A stretch of 7,103 bases of DNA from contig JABGUO010000478.1 of NCBI GenBank assembly GCA_018646565.1, positions 1 to 7,103 on the forward strand. Direction: 5' to 3'. This DNA is from Opitutia bacterium (GTDB lineage: Bacteria > Verrucomicrobiota > Verrucomicrobiia > Opitutales > Seribacteraceae). The position numbers and the translations under genes were made by a program. This document shows positions 1-5,818 of this stretch, piece after piece. The number at the start of each line of letters is the position of its first letter. Within the stretch, counting starts at the first letter, position 1. Below the pieces are notes generated by a model that was not told where the DNA came from, did no database searches, and worked only from the letters and a program-made list of their open reading frames with translations.

Positions 1-696
1 ACGAAAATCAACCGGTACTTGAACATTCACTACTCCGCCATCCACCGCAAGTGAAGTTCCAGGGTAATATTTATTAACCGCGTCGGCAATTTTAACTGCC
101 GTTAAAGAATCGGGTGACCGTAAAATGAGTTCAATCTCGTTACCAGAATTTAATATTTTGCTTTCAATTTCTCTCTCAACTAATCCTCCGTTGCTCACTA
201 TCCCGACTGTTGGATGATTAACTTGAACATTCGCTCCTCCCCCGCCACCCGCGGAAAGACCACCAATAGAAACGGCTCCCTGTGCTACCGTATAAACATT
301 TCCATCTGCACCGTATAATGGAGTTTGTAACAAAATACCACCTTGTAAAGAATCTGCATTACCGATCGATGATACTGTAACATCCATACGAGACCCTTCC
401 TTTGCAAAAGGACCAATATCCGCTGTAACCATAACCGCAGCTATGTTTCGAGACTTGTCAGCTTTATCTGCACGAATACCCAAAGTTTCCAAGGCATTCA
501 AAATCCCTAGCTCAGTGTATTCAATACGGGAATCTCCCTGTCCCGAAAGTCCGGTAACAATACCATAACCATATAGTTGATTACTCCGACTTCCCCGAAC
601 ATCGGTTAGATCTTTGATGCGCGCACCATAAACGGAGAAAGACACCAATAAAACAAGGTATCCGAACAAGATTTTTTTGGATAATGTAAGACTCAT
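1..696 (-). CDS. flgI: Flagellar P-ring protein FlgI, N-terminal part (cut by window edge)
   Basis: FlgI is exported to the periplasm and polymerises into the P-ring, the peptidoglycan-level bushing around the distal rod. I translated 232 codons from an ATG at 696 with no stop before the window edge; the usual family length is about 350-370 residues, so roughly the last third is missing. Residues 1-24 form a signal peptide (basic SKK, hydrophobic core, likely cleavage after VYG). The mature part starts with the family hallmarks ARIKDLTDVRGSRSNQLYGY and GIVTGLSGQGDS, followed by NIAAVMVTADIGPFAKEGSR, a match to the typical AxVxVTAxLPPFAxxGxxxDVxVSSxG region, then GGILLQTPLYGADGNVYTVA and a glycine-rich GGLSAGGGGG stretch. 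It starts 4 bases after the flgH stop (TAG TAA then A-ATG), so translational coupling is likely. No Shine-Dalgarno is visible. FlgA, its assembly chaperone, is encoded two genes upstream. Confidence 0.96.
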   Translation of the reverse strand, partial: MSLTLSKKILFGYLVLLVSFSVYGARIKDLTDVRGSRSNQLYGYGIVTGLSGQGDSRIEYTELGILNALETLGIRADKADKSRNIAAVMVTADIGPFAKEGSRMDVTVSSIGNADSLQGGILLQTPLYGADGNVYTVAQGAVSIGGLSAGGGGGANVQVNHPTVGIVSNGGLVEREIESKILNSGNEIELILRSPDSLTAVKIADAVNKYYPGTSLAVDGGVVNVQVPVDFR

Positions 697-700
697 TTTA

Positions 701-1330
701 CTAGAAAGGGTTCACCACTGAAGCGATTTTTTGGTACCAGCTCTCTTTCTGTGCATCATTTAAACTTCCCTTGGATACAAATTCGATTTGCGCATCAGCA
801 ATGTACTGAGAGGAGACGATATTACGATATCTTAGACCCTCTCTAAATCCTGCCCCAATGTCCTCCTGCCTTACCATCCCCTTCAAGACCGCGTAGTAAC
901 TTTCTCCGGAAAATGTAACCATCCGAGCACCCTCTAAAACAAGAACACCGTTTGGTAATACATCTATTACTACCACACTGACTCGTCCCTTTAAATTTTG
1001 AGTATTAGCGATTGAGCCACCCCCCTTATTGCTGCTTTTTGATTCAATTTCAGTTCCAGGAAGACCGCCATTATGGGTTCCCATTTTACTGTTAGCAAAA
1101 AGAAACTGTTTCACCGCATTTTCAACCTGAGACTGGCGATTTCGAACCGAATTTTGGGAAGCAGCAAGGGACGAACTTTCCCCCACATCAATAGTAATCA
1201 AATCACCTACCGAAAACGAACGCTTATCCCCGTAAAGGCCTCTTTGATTGTTAGAGCTTTTCATCCATAGAGAGACGCCAAACGAGACATTTACAAAAAG
1301 TAAAAGGAGCAATGTAATAAAAAACTTCAT
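701..1330 (-). CDS. flgH: Flagellar L-ring protein FlgH, without lipobox cysteine
   Basis: FlgH forms the L-ring in the outer membrane, through which the rod passes. The protein has 209 residues, shorter than the approximately 230 of enterobacterial FlgH. A signal peptide covers residues 1-18 (KFFITLLLLLFVNVSFG). The mature part begins SLWMKSSNNQRGLYGDKRSF, then VGDLITIDVGESSSLAASQN (compare IGDTLTIVLQENVSASKSS in E. coli), a Gly/Ser-rich middle near 99-109, GRVSVVVIDVLPNGVLVLEGARMVTFSGE at 115-143, and the C-terminal hallmark SQYIADAQIEFVSKGSLNDAQKESW at 174-198. FlgH is normally a lipoprotein with an LxGC lipobox. This protein has no cysteine at all, and its mature part starts where the E. 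coli segment downstream of the lipid-anchored leader aligns. No upstream start can add a lipobox, because the in-frame flgA TAA lies one codon before the ATG. No Shine-Dalgarno is visible. Confidence 0.95.
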   Translation of the reverse strand: MKFFITLLLLLFVNVSFGVSLWMKSSNNQRGLYGDKRSFSVGDLITIDVGESSSLAASQNSVRNRQSQVENAVKQFLFANSKMGTHNGGLPGTEIESKSSNKGGGSIANTQNLKGRVSVVVIDVLPNGVLVLEGARMVTFSGESYYAVLKGMVRQEDIGAGFREGLRYRNIVSSQYIADAQIEFVSKGSLNDAQKESWYQKIASVVNPF

Positions 1331-1333
1331 AAA

Positions 1334-2161
1334 TTATAGATGTACCTTGACGCTATTTTCGTTAAGAACTTTTGCTTGGAATTCCTTCTTCGATGAAAGA
1401 TTTTTGACGGTAACATTCCCACCAGACACTCCATCTTCGAGTGCCATTCCTTTCATTGTAACATAAATTCCATTCCCAGAGGCAAACACATCAACTATTT
1501 GCCCTTTTTTGACCAAGGTAACTTTAGATAAAAAGTTCCATTTGATGGGTGTATTGGATTTTACATTCGATGCAAGTTGATAACCCTTTAGGTTGATATT
1601 GGCTGGTACAGTACCCGCATGCTTTTTCAAAATATCAACCGGTTTTTTATCAAACTGAATAGAGTTGAGACGGGTACCACGTTGTAAAGGTGTCTTAGAA
1701 AAGAAAACATCAATAAAGTGGCCGATTCTTAGAGGTTCAGCAAACTCCCCAACTAGGTTACCACCATCCCATATACTAAAACGAGTAAATGTACTTGAGC
1801 AAATCTGGTCTGGCGAACAATCAGAAATTTTAATCAAATAATTAGAACTGACTTTTATGGAATTCCACTCGCGAGTTAGAAAAGCAACCACTTTTCCGGA
1901 TGCTTGATAACGGTGCGCAATACTCTCCCCAAGCCTCTGTTCCAAAGTTTCTCGGGATAAAGTAATTGTAGAAGGTAAAACTACTGTATCATCACTGTAA
2001 GATCTTAGAGAAACGGGTTTGGAGGAAATAAGGGCAGACGACTTGGTGAACACTTTGATTTGGCCTCCTGCCCCGGGTAATTCAATAGAATCAATAAAGC
2101 GACTTACATCAGCAAAAATAATGCTGATGGGCAGGAAAAGAAATAAAAATGAAAACCTCAT
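1334..2161 (-). CDS. flgA: Flagellar P-ring assembly chaperone FlgA
   Basis: FlgA is a periplasmic chaperone needed for FlgI to assemble into the P-ring. This copy has 275 residues, a little longer than the E. coli protein (about 220). Residues 1-17 are a signal peptide (RFSFLFLFLPISIIFA). Residues 60-150 are a divergent N-terminal domain with the only two cysteines, C114 and C121, which could form a disulfide in the periplasm. The C-terminal part fits the FlgA SAF-like fold: LQRGTRLNSIQFDKKPVDI (159-177), then KVTLVKKGQIVDVFASGNGIYVTMKGMALEDGVSGG (213-248) and a final QAKVLNENSVKVHL. The GxxVxVxxxxGxxxVxxxGxALxdGxxGxxVxVxN pattern is diagnostic. The gene starts 3 bases after the flgG stop and is in the same frame. 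Its place between the rod and ring genes fits its job. Only a weak GAAAAG lies upstream of the ATG. Confidence 0.93.
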   Translation of the reverse strand: MRFSFLFLFLPISIIFADVSRFIDSIELPGAGGQIKVFTKSSALISSKPVSLRSYSDDTVVLPSTITLSRETLEQRLGESIAHRYQASGKVVAFLTREWNSIKVSSNYLIKISDCSPDQICSSTFTRFSIWDGGNLVGEFAEPLRIGHFIDVFFSKTPLQRGTRLNSIQFDKKPVDILKKHAGTVPANINLKGYQLASNVKSNTPIKWNFLSKVTLVKKGQIVDVFASGNGIYVTMKGMALEDGVSGGNVTVKNLSSKKEFQAKVLNENSVKVHL

Positions 2162-2164
2162 TAA

Positions 2165-2947
2165 TTATCTTTTCAACTGATTCACACGGGAAAGCATATC
2201 ATCAGAAGTTTGAATAGACTTGGAATTGATTTCATAGGCTCGTTGTGCAATGATCATATTTACCATCTCTTCGACCACATTAACATTAGACATTTCTAGA
2301 TATCCTTGTTGCAAGACACCAAAGCCATTTTCACCGGGAGCACCAATCTCAGGCGCTCCACTTGCTTCAGTTTCAATAAAAAGATTTCCGCCGGTAGCCT
2401 TGAGTCCGGCCGAATTAGGAAATCGAACTAATTCAAGTTGTCCAATAATTTGTGTACCATCTGCCGTTTCTACAGAAACTTCACCTGTTGGCGAAACAAA
2501 AACATTAGTTACTTCAGGGTCAATCTGTAATCCCGCAGCTAAAGGCAAAGCATCAGCAGTTGTAATTTGGCCGTCAGGACCGACCTTAAAGGCACCGTCA
2601 CGGGTGTAAGCTTCTGTACCATCAGGCTTCTCAACTTGAAAGAAACCGGTTCCATCAATCGCAATATCCATTTTTTCACCACTTTGAGTGAGTTGCCCTT
2701 GTGTGAAAATTTTAGCCGTCGAAACCACCTTCGTACCATTTCCCATCTCAACACCGGTAGGCACAACATTACCTGCACCAGTCTGTCCACCAGATTGTCT
2801 TGGGTTTTGATAAAGAAGATCTTGGAACTCAATCTTATTTTTCTTATATCCTGTTGTGTTCACGTTCGCTATGTTATTAGAAATAACATTTAAGTTCATT
2901 TGCTGCGCCTGCATTCCTGTTGCACCTGAGTATAAAGATAAGTTCAT
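2165..2947 (-). CDS. flgG: Flagellar distal rod protein FlgG
   Basis: FlgG polymerises into the distal rod, the drive shaft that crosses the periplasm inside the P and L rings. The length of 260 residues equals the family norm. The N-terminus MNLSLYSGATGMQAQQMNLN is followed by SNNIANVNTTGYKKNKIEFQD, the rod/hook signature. Next comes the FlgG-specific loop LLYQNPRQSGGQTGAG (44-59), which in enterobacteria sets distal-rod length and straightness. The centre has TQGQLTQSGEKMDIAIDGTGFFQV (82-105) and AYTRDGAFKVGPDGQITT. The C-terminal helix contains QQGYLEMSNVNVVEEMVNMI, then IAQRAYEINSKSIQTSDDML. It lacks a signal peptide, as expected for a substrate of the flagellar type III export apparatus. 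The ATG lies 21 bases after the flgF stop. The leader is AT-only just before the ATG (AATTATATAAATT), with no Shine-Dalgarno. Confidence 0.98.
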   Translation of the reverse strand: MNLSLYSGATGMQAQQMNLNVISNNIANVNTTGYKKNKIEFQDLLYQNPRQSGGQTGAGNVVPTGVEMGNGTKVVSTAKIFTQGQLTQSGEKMDIAIDGTGFFQVEKPDGTEAYTRDGAFKVGPDGQITTADALPLAAGLQIDPEVTNVFVSPTGEVSVETADGTQIIGQLELVRFPNSAGLKATGGNLFIETEASGAPEIGAPGENGFGVLQQGYLEMSNVNVVEEMVNMIIAQRAYEINSKSIQTSDDMLSRVNQLKR

Positions 2948-2968
2948 AATTTATATAATTAGTTTCAA

Positions 2969-3730
2969 TTATTGAGTCTGCCCTAAAGTTCCTATTGCTT
3001 TTCCTAAGTTTTGATCAAAAGTTTGTATCATTTTTTGGTTTGCTTCATGAGCACGAGATACTTCAATTAGCCCGATCATCTCTTCAATAGCAGATACGTT
3101 ACTGGACTCTAGGTAGCCCTGCATGATAGTGAATTGTGTTGGATCCGACACCTCCGGTTCTAACTCGGGGTCTTTCGCAACAAATCCACCGCCCACTTTT
3201 TGTAAATCCATCAAGGGATCTTCAAATGTAAATACACCGACTTTACCGACATTTTGATTTCCCTGAAAAATTTGTCCCTCTTTATCGATGGTTAAATCAC
3301 CACCACCCGGAATAGTTTGAATGGTAGCACCGCCATCATCTGAAAATTGATGCCCCATGCTGTTTACCATAACGCCTTGAGAATCAACATAAAATTGGCC
3401 ATCGCGAGTGTAGACAGAATCACCGTTCTGATTCAGTAATGCAAAAAAACCATCTCCCCTTAGTGCTAAGTCCATGGGATTACTTGTCTCTTTCATCTCT
3501 CCTTCATTATAATCAACTTGATTTTTCATTACGGGAAAAGAACCGGGCATCTCATTTCGAAGGCGATCGTGGGTGCTTCTAGCAATTTCGCCGCCCTCCA
3601 CTGCCTCAAAACTTACCGCAACTTTCTTAAAACCTGCCACATGGCTAGCGGCAATATTGTTAGCAATGACATTTTGGTACTGCTCAAGTCCTCTTAAAGC
3701 AGAAGCGTTTTCGTAGAGAGATAAATTCAC
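2969..3730 (-). CDS. flgF: Flagellar proximal rod protein FlgF (GTG start)
   Basis: FlgF is a proximal rod subunit exported by the flagellar type III apparatus. The protein has 253 residues, typical for FlgF. It shares its start MNLSLY with FlgG. The rod signature is degenerate: VIANNIAASHVAGFKKVAVSF (21-41) in place of the usual ANNLANxxTxGFK. The conserved core follows (NPMDLALRGDGFFALLNQNG at 84-103, then SVYTRDGQFYVDSQG), and the C-terminus has QGYLESSNVSAIEEMIGLIE and VSRAHEANQKMIQTFDQNLG. It lacks the FlgG-type LYQxxRQxGxQ loop, which separates it from FlgG. The start is GTG at 3730: the MNLSLY alignment with FlgG supports it, and no in-frame ATG lies nearby. GAGGG ends only two bases before the GTG, too close for a normal ribosome site. 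A sigma-54-like site and a terminator hairpin sit directly upstream, so this gene probably opens the rod/ring operon. Confidence 0.95.
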   Translation of the reverse strand: MNLSLYENASALRGLEQYQNVIANNIAASHVAGFKKVAVSFEAVEGGEIARSTHDRLRNEMPGSFPVMKNQVDYNEGEMKETSNPMDLALRGDGFFALLNQNGDSVYTRDGQFYVDSQGVMVNSMGHQFSDDGGATIQTIPGGGDLTIDKEGQIFQGNQNVGKVGVFTFEDPLMDLQKVGGGFVAKDPELEPEVSDPTQFTIMQGYLESSNVSAIEEMIGLIEVSRAHEANQKMIQTFDQNLGKAIGTLGQTQ

Positions 3731-3741
3731 ACCCTCATGAA

Positions 3742-3757
3742 AGCAAAAAACATGCCA
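3742..3757 (-). promoter_or_regulatory. Sigma-54-like (-24/-12) promoter of flgF
   Basis: On the minus strand the site reads TTGGCATG-TTTT-TTGCT, against the sigma-54 consensus YTGGCACG-N4-TTGCW: a single mismatch with the invariant GG-N10-GC spacing intact (GG at 3756-3755, GC at 3744-3743). With C at -12, transcription would start near 3731, one base before the flgF GTG, so the mRNA would be nearly leaderless. The -24 element is the second arm of a terminator hairpin. Rod genes are sigma-54 dependent in several flagellated bacteria (for example Pseudomonas and Vibrio), which makes the role plausible. Weaker GG-N10-GC matches occur by chance in coding DNA here. I saw no activator sites, and the assignment is unproven. 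Confidence 0.55.
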
Positions 3758-3768
3758 AATGGCATGTT
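3745..3768 (-). terminator. Intrinsic terminator after the 92-aa ORF
   Basis: Read on the minus strand, AACATGCC and GGCATGTT form a perfect 8-bp stem around a four-base ATTT loop, immediately followed by four further T (the arm and run together give TTTTTT), then GC. This is the form of a Rho-independent terminator. It lies 32 bases downstream of the stop of the 92-aa ORF and would end transcripts coming from the fliA-motA-motB side. The stem has only four G-C pairs, so termination may be partial. On the plus strand the hairpin is preceded, not followed, by the run, so it points only one way. Confidence 0.72.
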
Positions 3769-3800
3769 CTTATTAAACTCAGTGATTGGAGAAGAAAAAG

Positions 3801-4079
3801 TCAGTATTCACACTTAATGTCAATCACTCGACCATCCGGAATATGTACTAATAAATTCGAGGGAGTTCCGTCAATAGATACAACTTCAATTTTTATTCCA
3901 GTCTCATCTGTGTGAATTACATCAGTTTGAGCATCTGCCTCACCTGGAGTTTCCTCAGGCAATGGGACTGAAGAGTGCTGTTTACTGGGGTCAGCCAAAT
4001 ATGAACTGAATGAGTCTCCTGCTTTTTCAGAGTCTATATTATCGATATTGGAACCTCGCCCAGATAAATAACTATGCAT
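3801..4079 (-). CDS. Uncharacterised 92-residue acidic protein between motB and flgF
   Basis: I do not recognise this protein. It starts with ATG at 4079, ends with TGA, and has 92 residues. It lacks a signal peptide and membrane segment. Residues 1-55 are rich in Ser, Asp, Glu and Pro and look disordered (for example PLPEETPGEADAQTD). Residues 56-92 look like beta strands: ETGIKIEVVSIDGTPSNLLV, then HIPDGRVIDIKCEY, with one cysteine at C90. It faintly recalls the FlaG tail, but the IRQIP motif is absent. It is a real gene candidate because its frame is open between two well-defined genes, on the same strand, with tight spacing (37 bases after motB), a sigma-54-like site just upstream and a terminator just downstream. 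A small flagellar accessory or regulatory protein is a reasonable guess, nothing more. Confidence 0.68.
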   Translation of the reverse strand: MHSYLSGRGSNIDNIDSEKAGDSFSSYLADPSKQHSSVPLPEETPGEADAQTDVIHTDETGIKIEVVSIDGTPSNLLVHIPDGRVIDIKCEY

Positions 4080-4090
4080 AATTATATCTT

Positions 4091-4106
4091 AGCAATTTGC
4101 ATACCG
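4091..4106 (-). promoter_or_regulatory. Second sigma-54-like site, upstream of the 92-aa ORF
   Basis: The minus strand reads CGGTATG-CAAA-TTGCT: GG at 4105-4104 and GC at 4093-4092 with exact N10 spacing, and the -12 block TTGCT matches the consensus fully. The -24 block is weaker (GGTATG for GGCACG). The predicted start of transcription is 4080, one base before the ATG at 4079. This is the same geometry as the flgF site: -12 C to start codon is 13 bases in both. It sits in the 37-base gap between motB and the small ORF. Taken alone the match is modest; the shared spacing is what raises it. Confidence 0.42.
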
Positions 4107-4116
4107 ATATTCAAAA

Positions 4117-4923
4117 CTATTGATACTGAGCAAGATCTTCCTTGCTCATATCCAAGACAAGACTTAACTCAACTCGTCGATTTTTTTCGGGTTGATTAGG
4201 GTAACGGATGTCATTTGGTTTAGTTGAACCATGCCCTGTTATTCTCTCCAACTTTCCATCCAACTCTCCGGCCGAGTAATGAACCAGTGCATCTGTGACT
4301 TCTGCACCTTGTTCCAATGACATTGTCCATGCATTTGAGGTTGTTGCATTTCTTTTACCATCGGTTAGGTGATTAGTATGAGAATCAACCCGATACACTA
4401 AAACATGCTGCGCAAGCAACCATGACATGCGTTGCATTACTTTTCGACCGTGATTGGTAAGTTCAGAGGAGGAAGGTGCAAACAGTGGTTTTTCATCGCC
4501 ATGAAATAAGGTAACCTTCAGTCCTTCTGATGTTGCTTCAATCTGCATAGTGGAATCATCAATTTCATGAAGTTTCAGCCTTTGGAACCAATCCTGGGCA
4601 ATTCGATGAAGAACATCAATATCTATGGATGTAGTATCATCAGTATTCCTCATTGTGGTATCAGATCTTCCCACAATTTGATCAACCATACTTCCTGGAC
4701 GAGCATCCTTTTGTTCCACAGGAGTAGATTTTGGAACACCTGCCATATAAGGATCACGAAAAAATCGAGTCGTTGCAATGATGACCTCCTCGTCTTGAGA
4801 TAAAATCCAAAGAACCAGAAATAATGACATCATACCTGTAACAAAATCAGCGTAGGCAACCTTCCAGGCACCTCCATGACTGCCCGTTAAGCGAGGTTTC
4901 CGATGATGTTTGAAGGTAAACAT
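4117..4923 (-). CDS. motB: Flagellar stator protein MotB
   Basis: MotB is the stator subunit that carries the proton-binding Asp and anchors the MotA/MotB complex to peptidoglycan. From the ATG at 4923 it has 268 residues. The basic N-terminus FKHHRKPRLTGSHGG leads into WKVAYADFVTGMMSLFLVLWIL (20-41), the single membrane helix with the essential aspartate (D26 here; D32 in E. coli). The TGMMSLFLVLW style matches E. coli MotB, hence probably proton driven. A plug/linker follows, then an OmpA-like domain: LFAPSSSELTNHGRKVMQRM (147-166), VYRVDSHTNH (176-185), RITGHGSTKPND (227-238) and EKNRRVELSLVL. The usual GHTD and LSxxRA are SHTN (N184) and MSLEQG (Q205). A TTG at 4947, overlapping the motA TGA, would add 8 residues. 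I prefer the ATG because it gives the usual distance to YADF. No Shine-Dalgarno is visible. Confidence 0.94.
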   Translation of the reverse strand: MFTFKHHRKPRLTGSHGGAWKVAYADFVTGMMSLFLVLWILSQDEEVIIATTRFFRDPYMAGVPKSTPVEQKDARPGSMVDQIVGRSDTTMRNTDDTTSIDIDVLHRIAQDWFQRLKLHEIDDSTMQIEATSEGLKVTLFHGDEKPLFAPSSSELTNHGRKVMQRMSWLLAQHVLVYRVDSHTNHLTDGKRNATTSNAWTMSLEQGAEVTDALVHYSAGELDGKLERITGHGSTKPNDIRYPNQPEKNRRVELSLVLDMSKEDLAQYQ

Positions 4924-4943
4924 TTTACTTTGGAAAAATAAAA

Positions 4944-5804
4944 TCAACCACCCTTCGCGGCATCCTTACATTTTTCCTCTAGTTCATCCGCAGAAGGTTG
5001 TATTAGGTTATCTAAAGAACGACGACCTATTTCAACTGCCATGATTGGCGACAAACCAGTTGCAAAACCGGAAACTGATCTTTCAACAATATGGTAGTAA
5101 AGAAATTCTTGGGTTTGGTTTAAAGAAACGAGGCGACCAAGAGGAATACCAATTCCGTATGCAAGGAAAATACCAAGAAAAGTTCCGCTCAATGCGGCTG
5201 CTACCTTGGCACCAACAGAAGATGGATCTTCCAAGTTAGACATTGTATTAATAATGCCAAGTACAGCTGCCACAATCCCAACACCAGGTAGTGCATCGGA
5301 GATCATTTCAATTGCTTTAATTGATCTTCCCGCCTCCGCTTCCCTACTATTCAGTTCAGCCTTTAGGATGCCACCAATCTCAGCTGGTTTACACCTGCCA
5401 TCAACTATTGGACGAAGAGAATTACACAAAAACTCGACTAAACCCGCATCGTTCAAAAAAGAAGGATATTTTGTAAAAATAGAACTATTTTGTGGATCAC
5501 TGACATGTTCGTCTAATGCAGGGGTCCCTTTTCTTCGACCCAGCATGAATAGTTCGTACAACAAAACTAATAAATCAATGAACTTTTCTTTACTCGCAAT
5601 TCCCCCTTTAAAAGCCTTTAAAATGTCAATCTTGAGACCAATCAAAACGCTTGTGGGACTAGACACCACAAGTATCCCAAGACCAATTCCACAAATAATC
5701 ATAATCTCACCAGCATGGACAAGAGAAATCGGATTTCCTCCAGAAACAACAAATCCTCCAATGCAGGAGACGAAAACGATAACCATTCCTAAGGCGAGTA
5801 ACAT
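4944..5804 (-). CDS. motA: Flagellar stator protein MotA
   Basis: MotA forms the membrane ring that, with MotB, conducts protons and turns the rotor through contacts with FliG. The protein has 286 residues against 295 in E. coli. Helix 1 spans 1-20 (MLLALGMVIVFVSCIGGFVV), helix 2 about 31-50 (AGEIMIICGIGLGILVVSSP), helices 3 and 4 about 170-190 and 202-222. It keeps the functional residues: cytoplasmic loop charges in GRRKGTPALDEH (R90/R91, E99; R90 and E98 in E. coli contact FliG), P173 in DALPGVGIVAAVLGIINTM, the channel helix AAALSGTFLGIFLAYGIG, and P253 in LSPIMAVEIGRRSL. Overall similarity is to the E. coli subfamily (PSADELEEKCK near the end compares with PSFIELEEHVR). It starts 14 bases after the fliA stop and is followed directly by motB. 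No Shine-Dalgarno is visible (TTATCTACTTACT before the ATG). Confidence 0.97.
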   Translation of the reverse strand: MLLALGMVIVFVSCIGGFVVSGGNPISLVHAGEIMIICGIGLGILVVSSPTSVLIGLKIDILKAFKGGIASKEKFIDLLVLLYELFMLGRRKGTPALDEHVSDPQNSSIFTKYPSFLNDAGLVEFLCNSLRPIVDGRCKPAEIGGILKAELNSREAEAGRSIKAIEMISDALPGVGIVAAVLGIINTMSNLEDPSSVGAKVAAALSGTFLGIFLAYGIGIPLGRLVSLNQTQEFLYYHIVERSVSGFATGLSPIMAVEIGRRSLDNLIQPSADELEEKCKDAAKGG

Positions 5805-5818
5805 AGTAAGTAGATAAT

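Noticed and set aside
47..60. GG-N10-GC match on the minus strand inside flgI (TGGAAC...TTGC)
   Set aside because: It lies in a conserved coding stretch (PGTSLAV) with no gene start downstream. Similar internal matches at 1572-1585 and 1884-1897 in flgA show the background rate of the motif.
2250..2609. 119-codon plus-strand frame opposite flgG
   Set aside because: Antisense shadow of a highly conserved gene; Pro/Ser/Thr-rich product typical of reverse-complement reading.
2539..2832. 97-codon frame on the minus strand inside flgG
   Set aside because: It is an out-of-frame shadow of flgG, which is unmistakable by motif and full length. No frameshift signal links the two.
3801..4079. Possible FlaG-family identity of the 92-aa ORF
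   Set aside because: The tail shows a vaguely similar strand pattern (IKIEVVSIDG...VIDIK) but lacks the IRQIP motif and the usual flagellin-gene context.
4084..4110. ATATC...GATAT flanking repeat and GCAATTTGC palindrome around the site upstream of the 92-aa ORF
   Set aside because: Arms of five AT-rich bases are expected by chance in this composition, and the palindrome is too short to call an operator.
5206..5817. Long open frame of 203 codons on the plus strand, antisense to motA
   Set aside because: It mirrors motA almost end to end, encodes a low-complexity Pro/Ile/Ser-rich product with no family features, and lacks its own promoter or ribosome site. It is a shadow of motA codon use.
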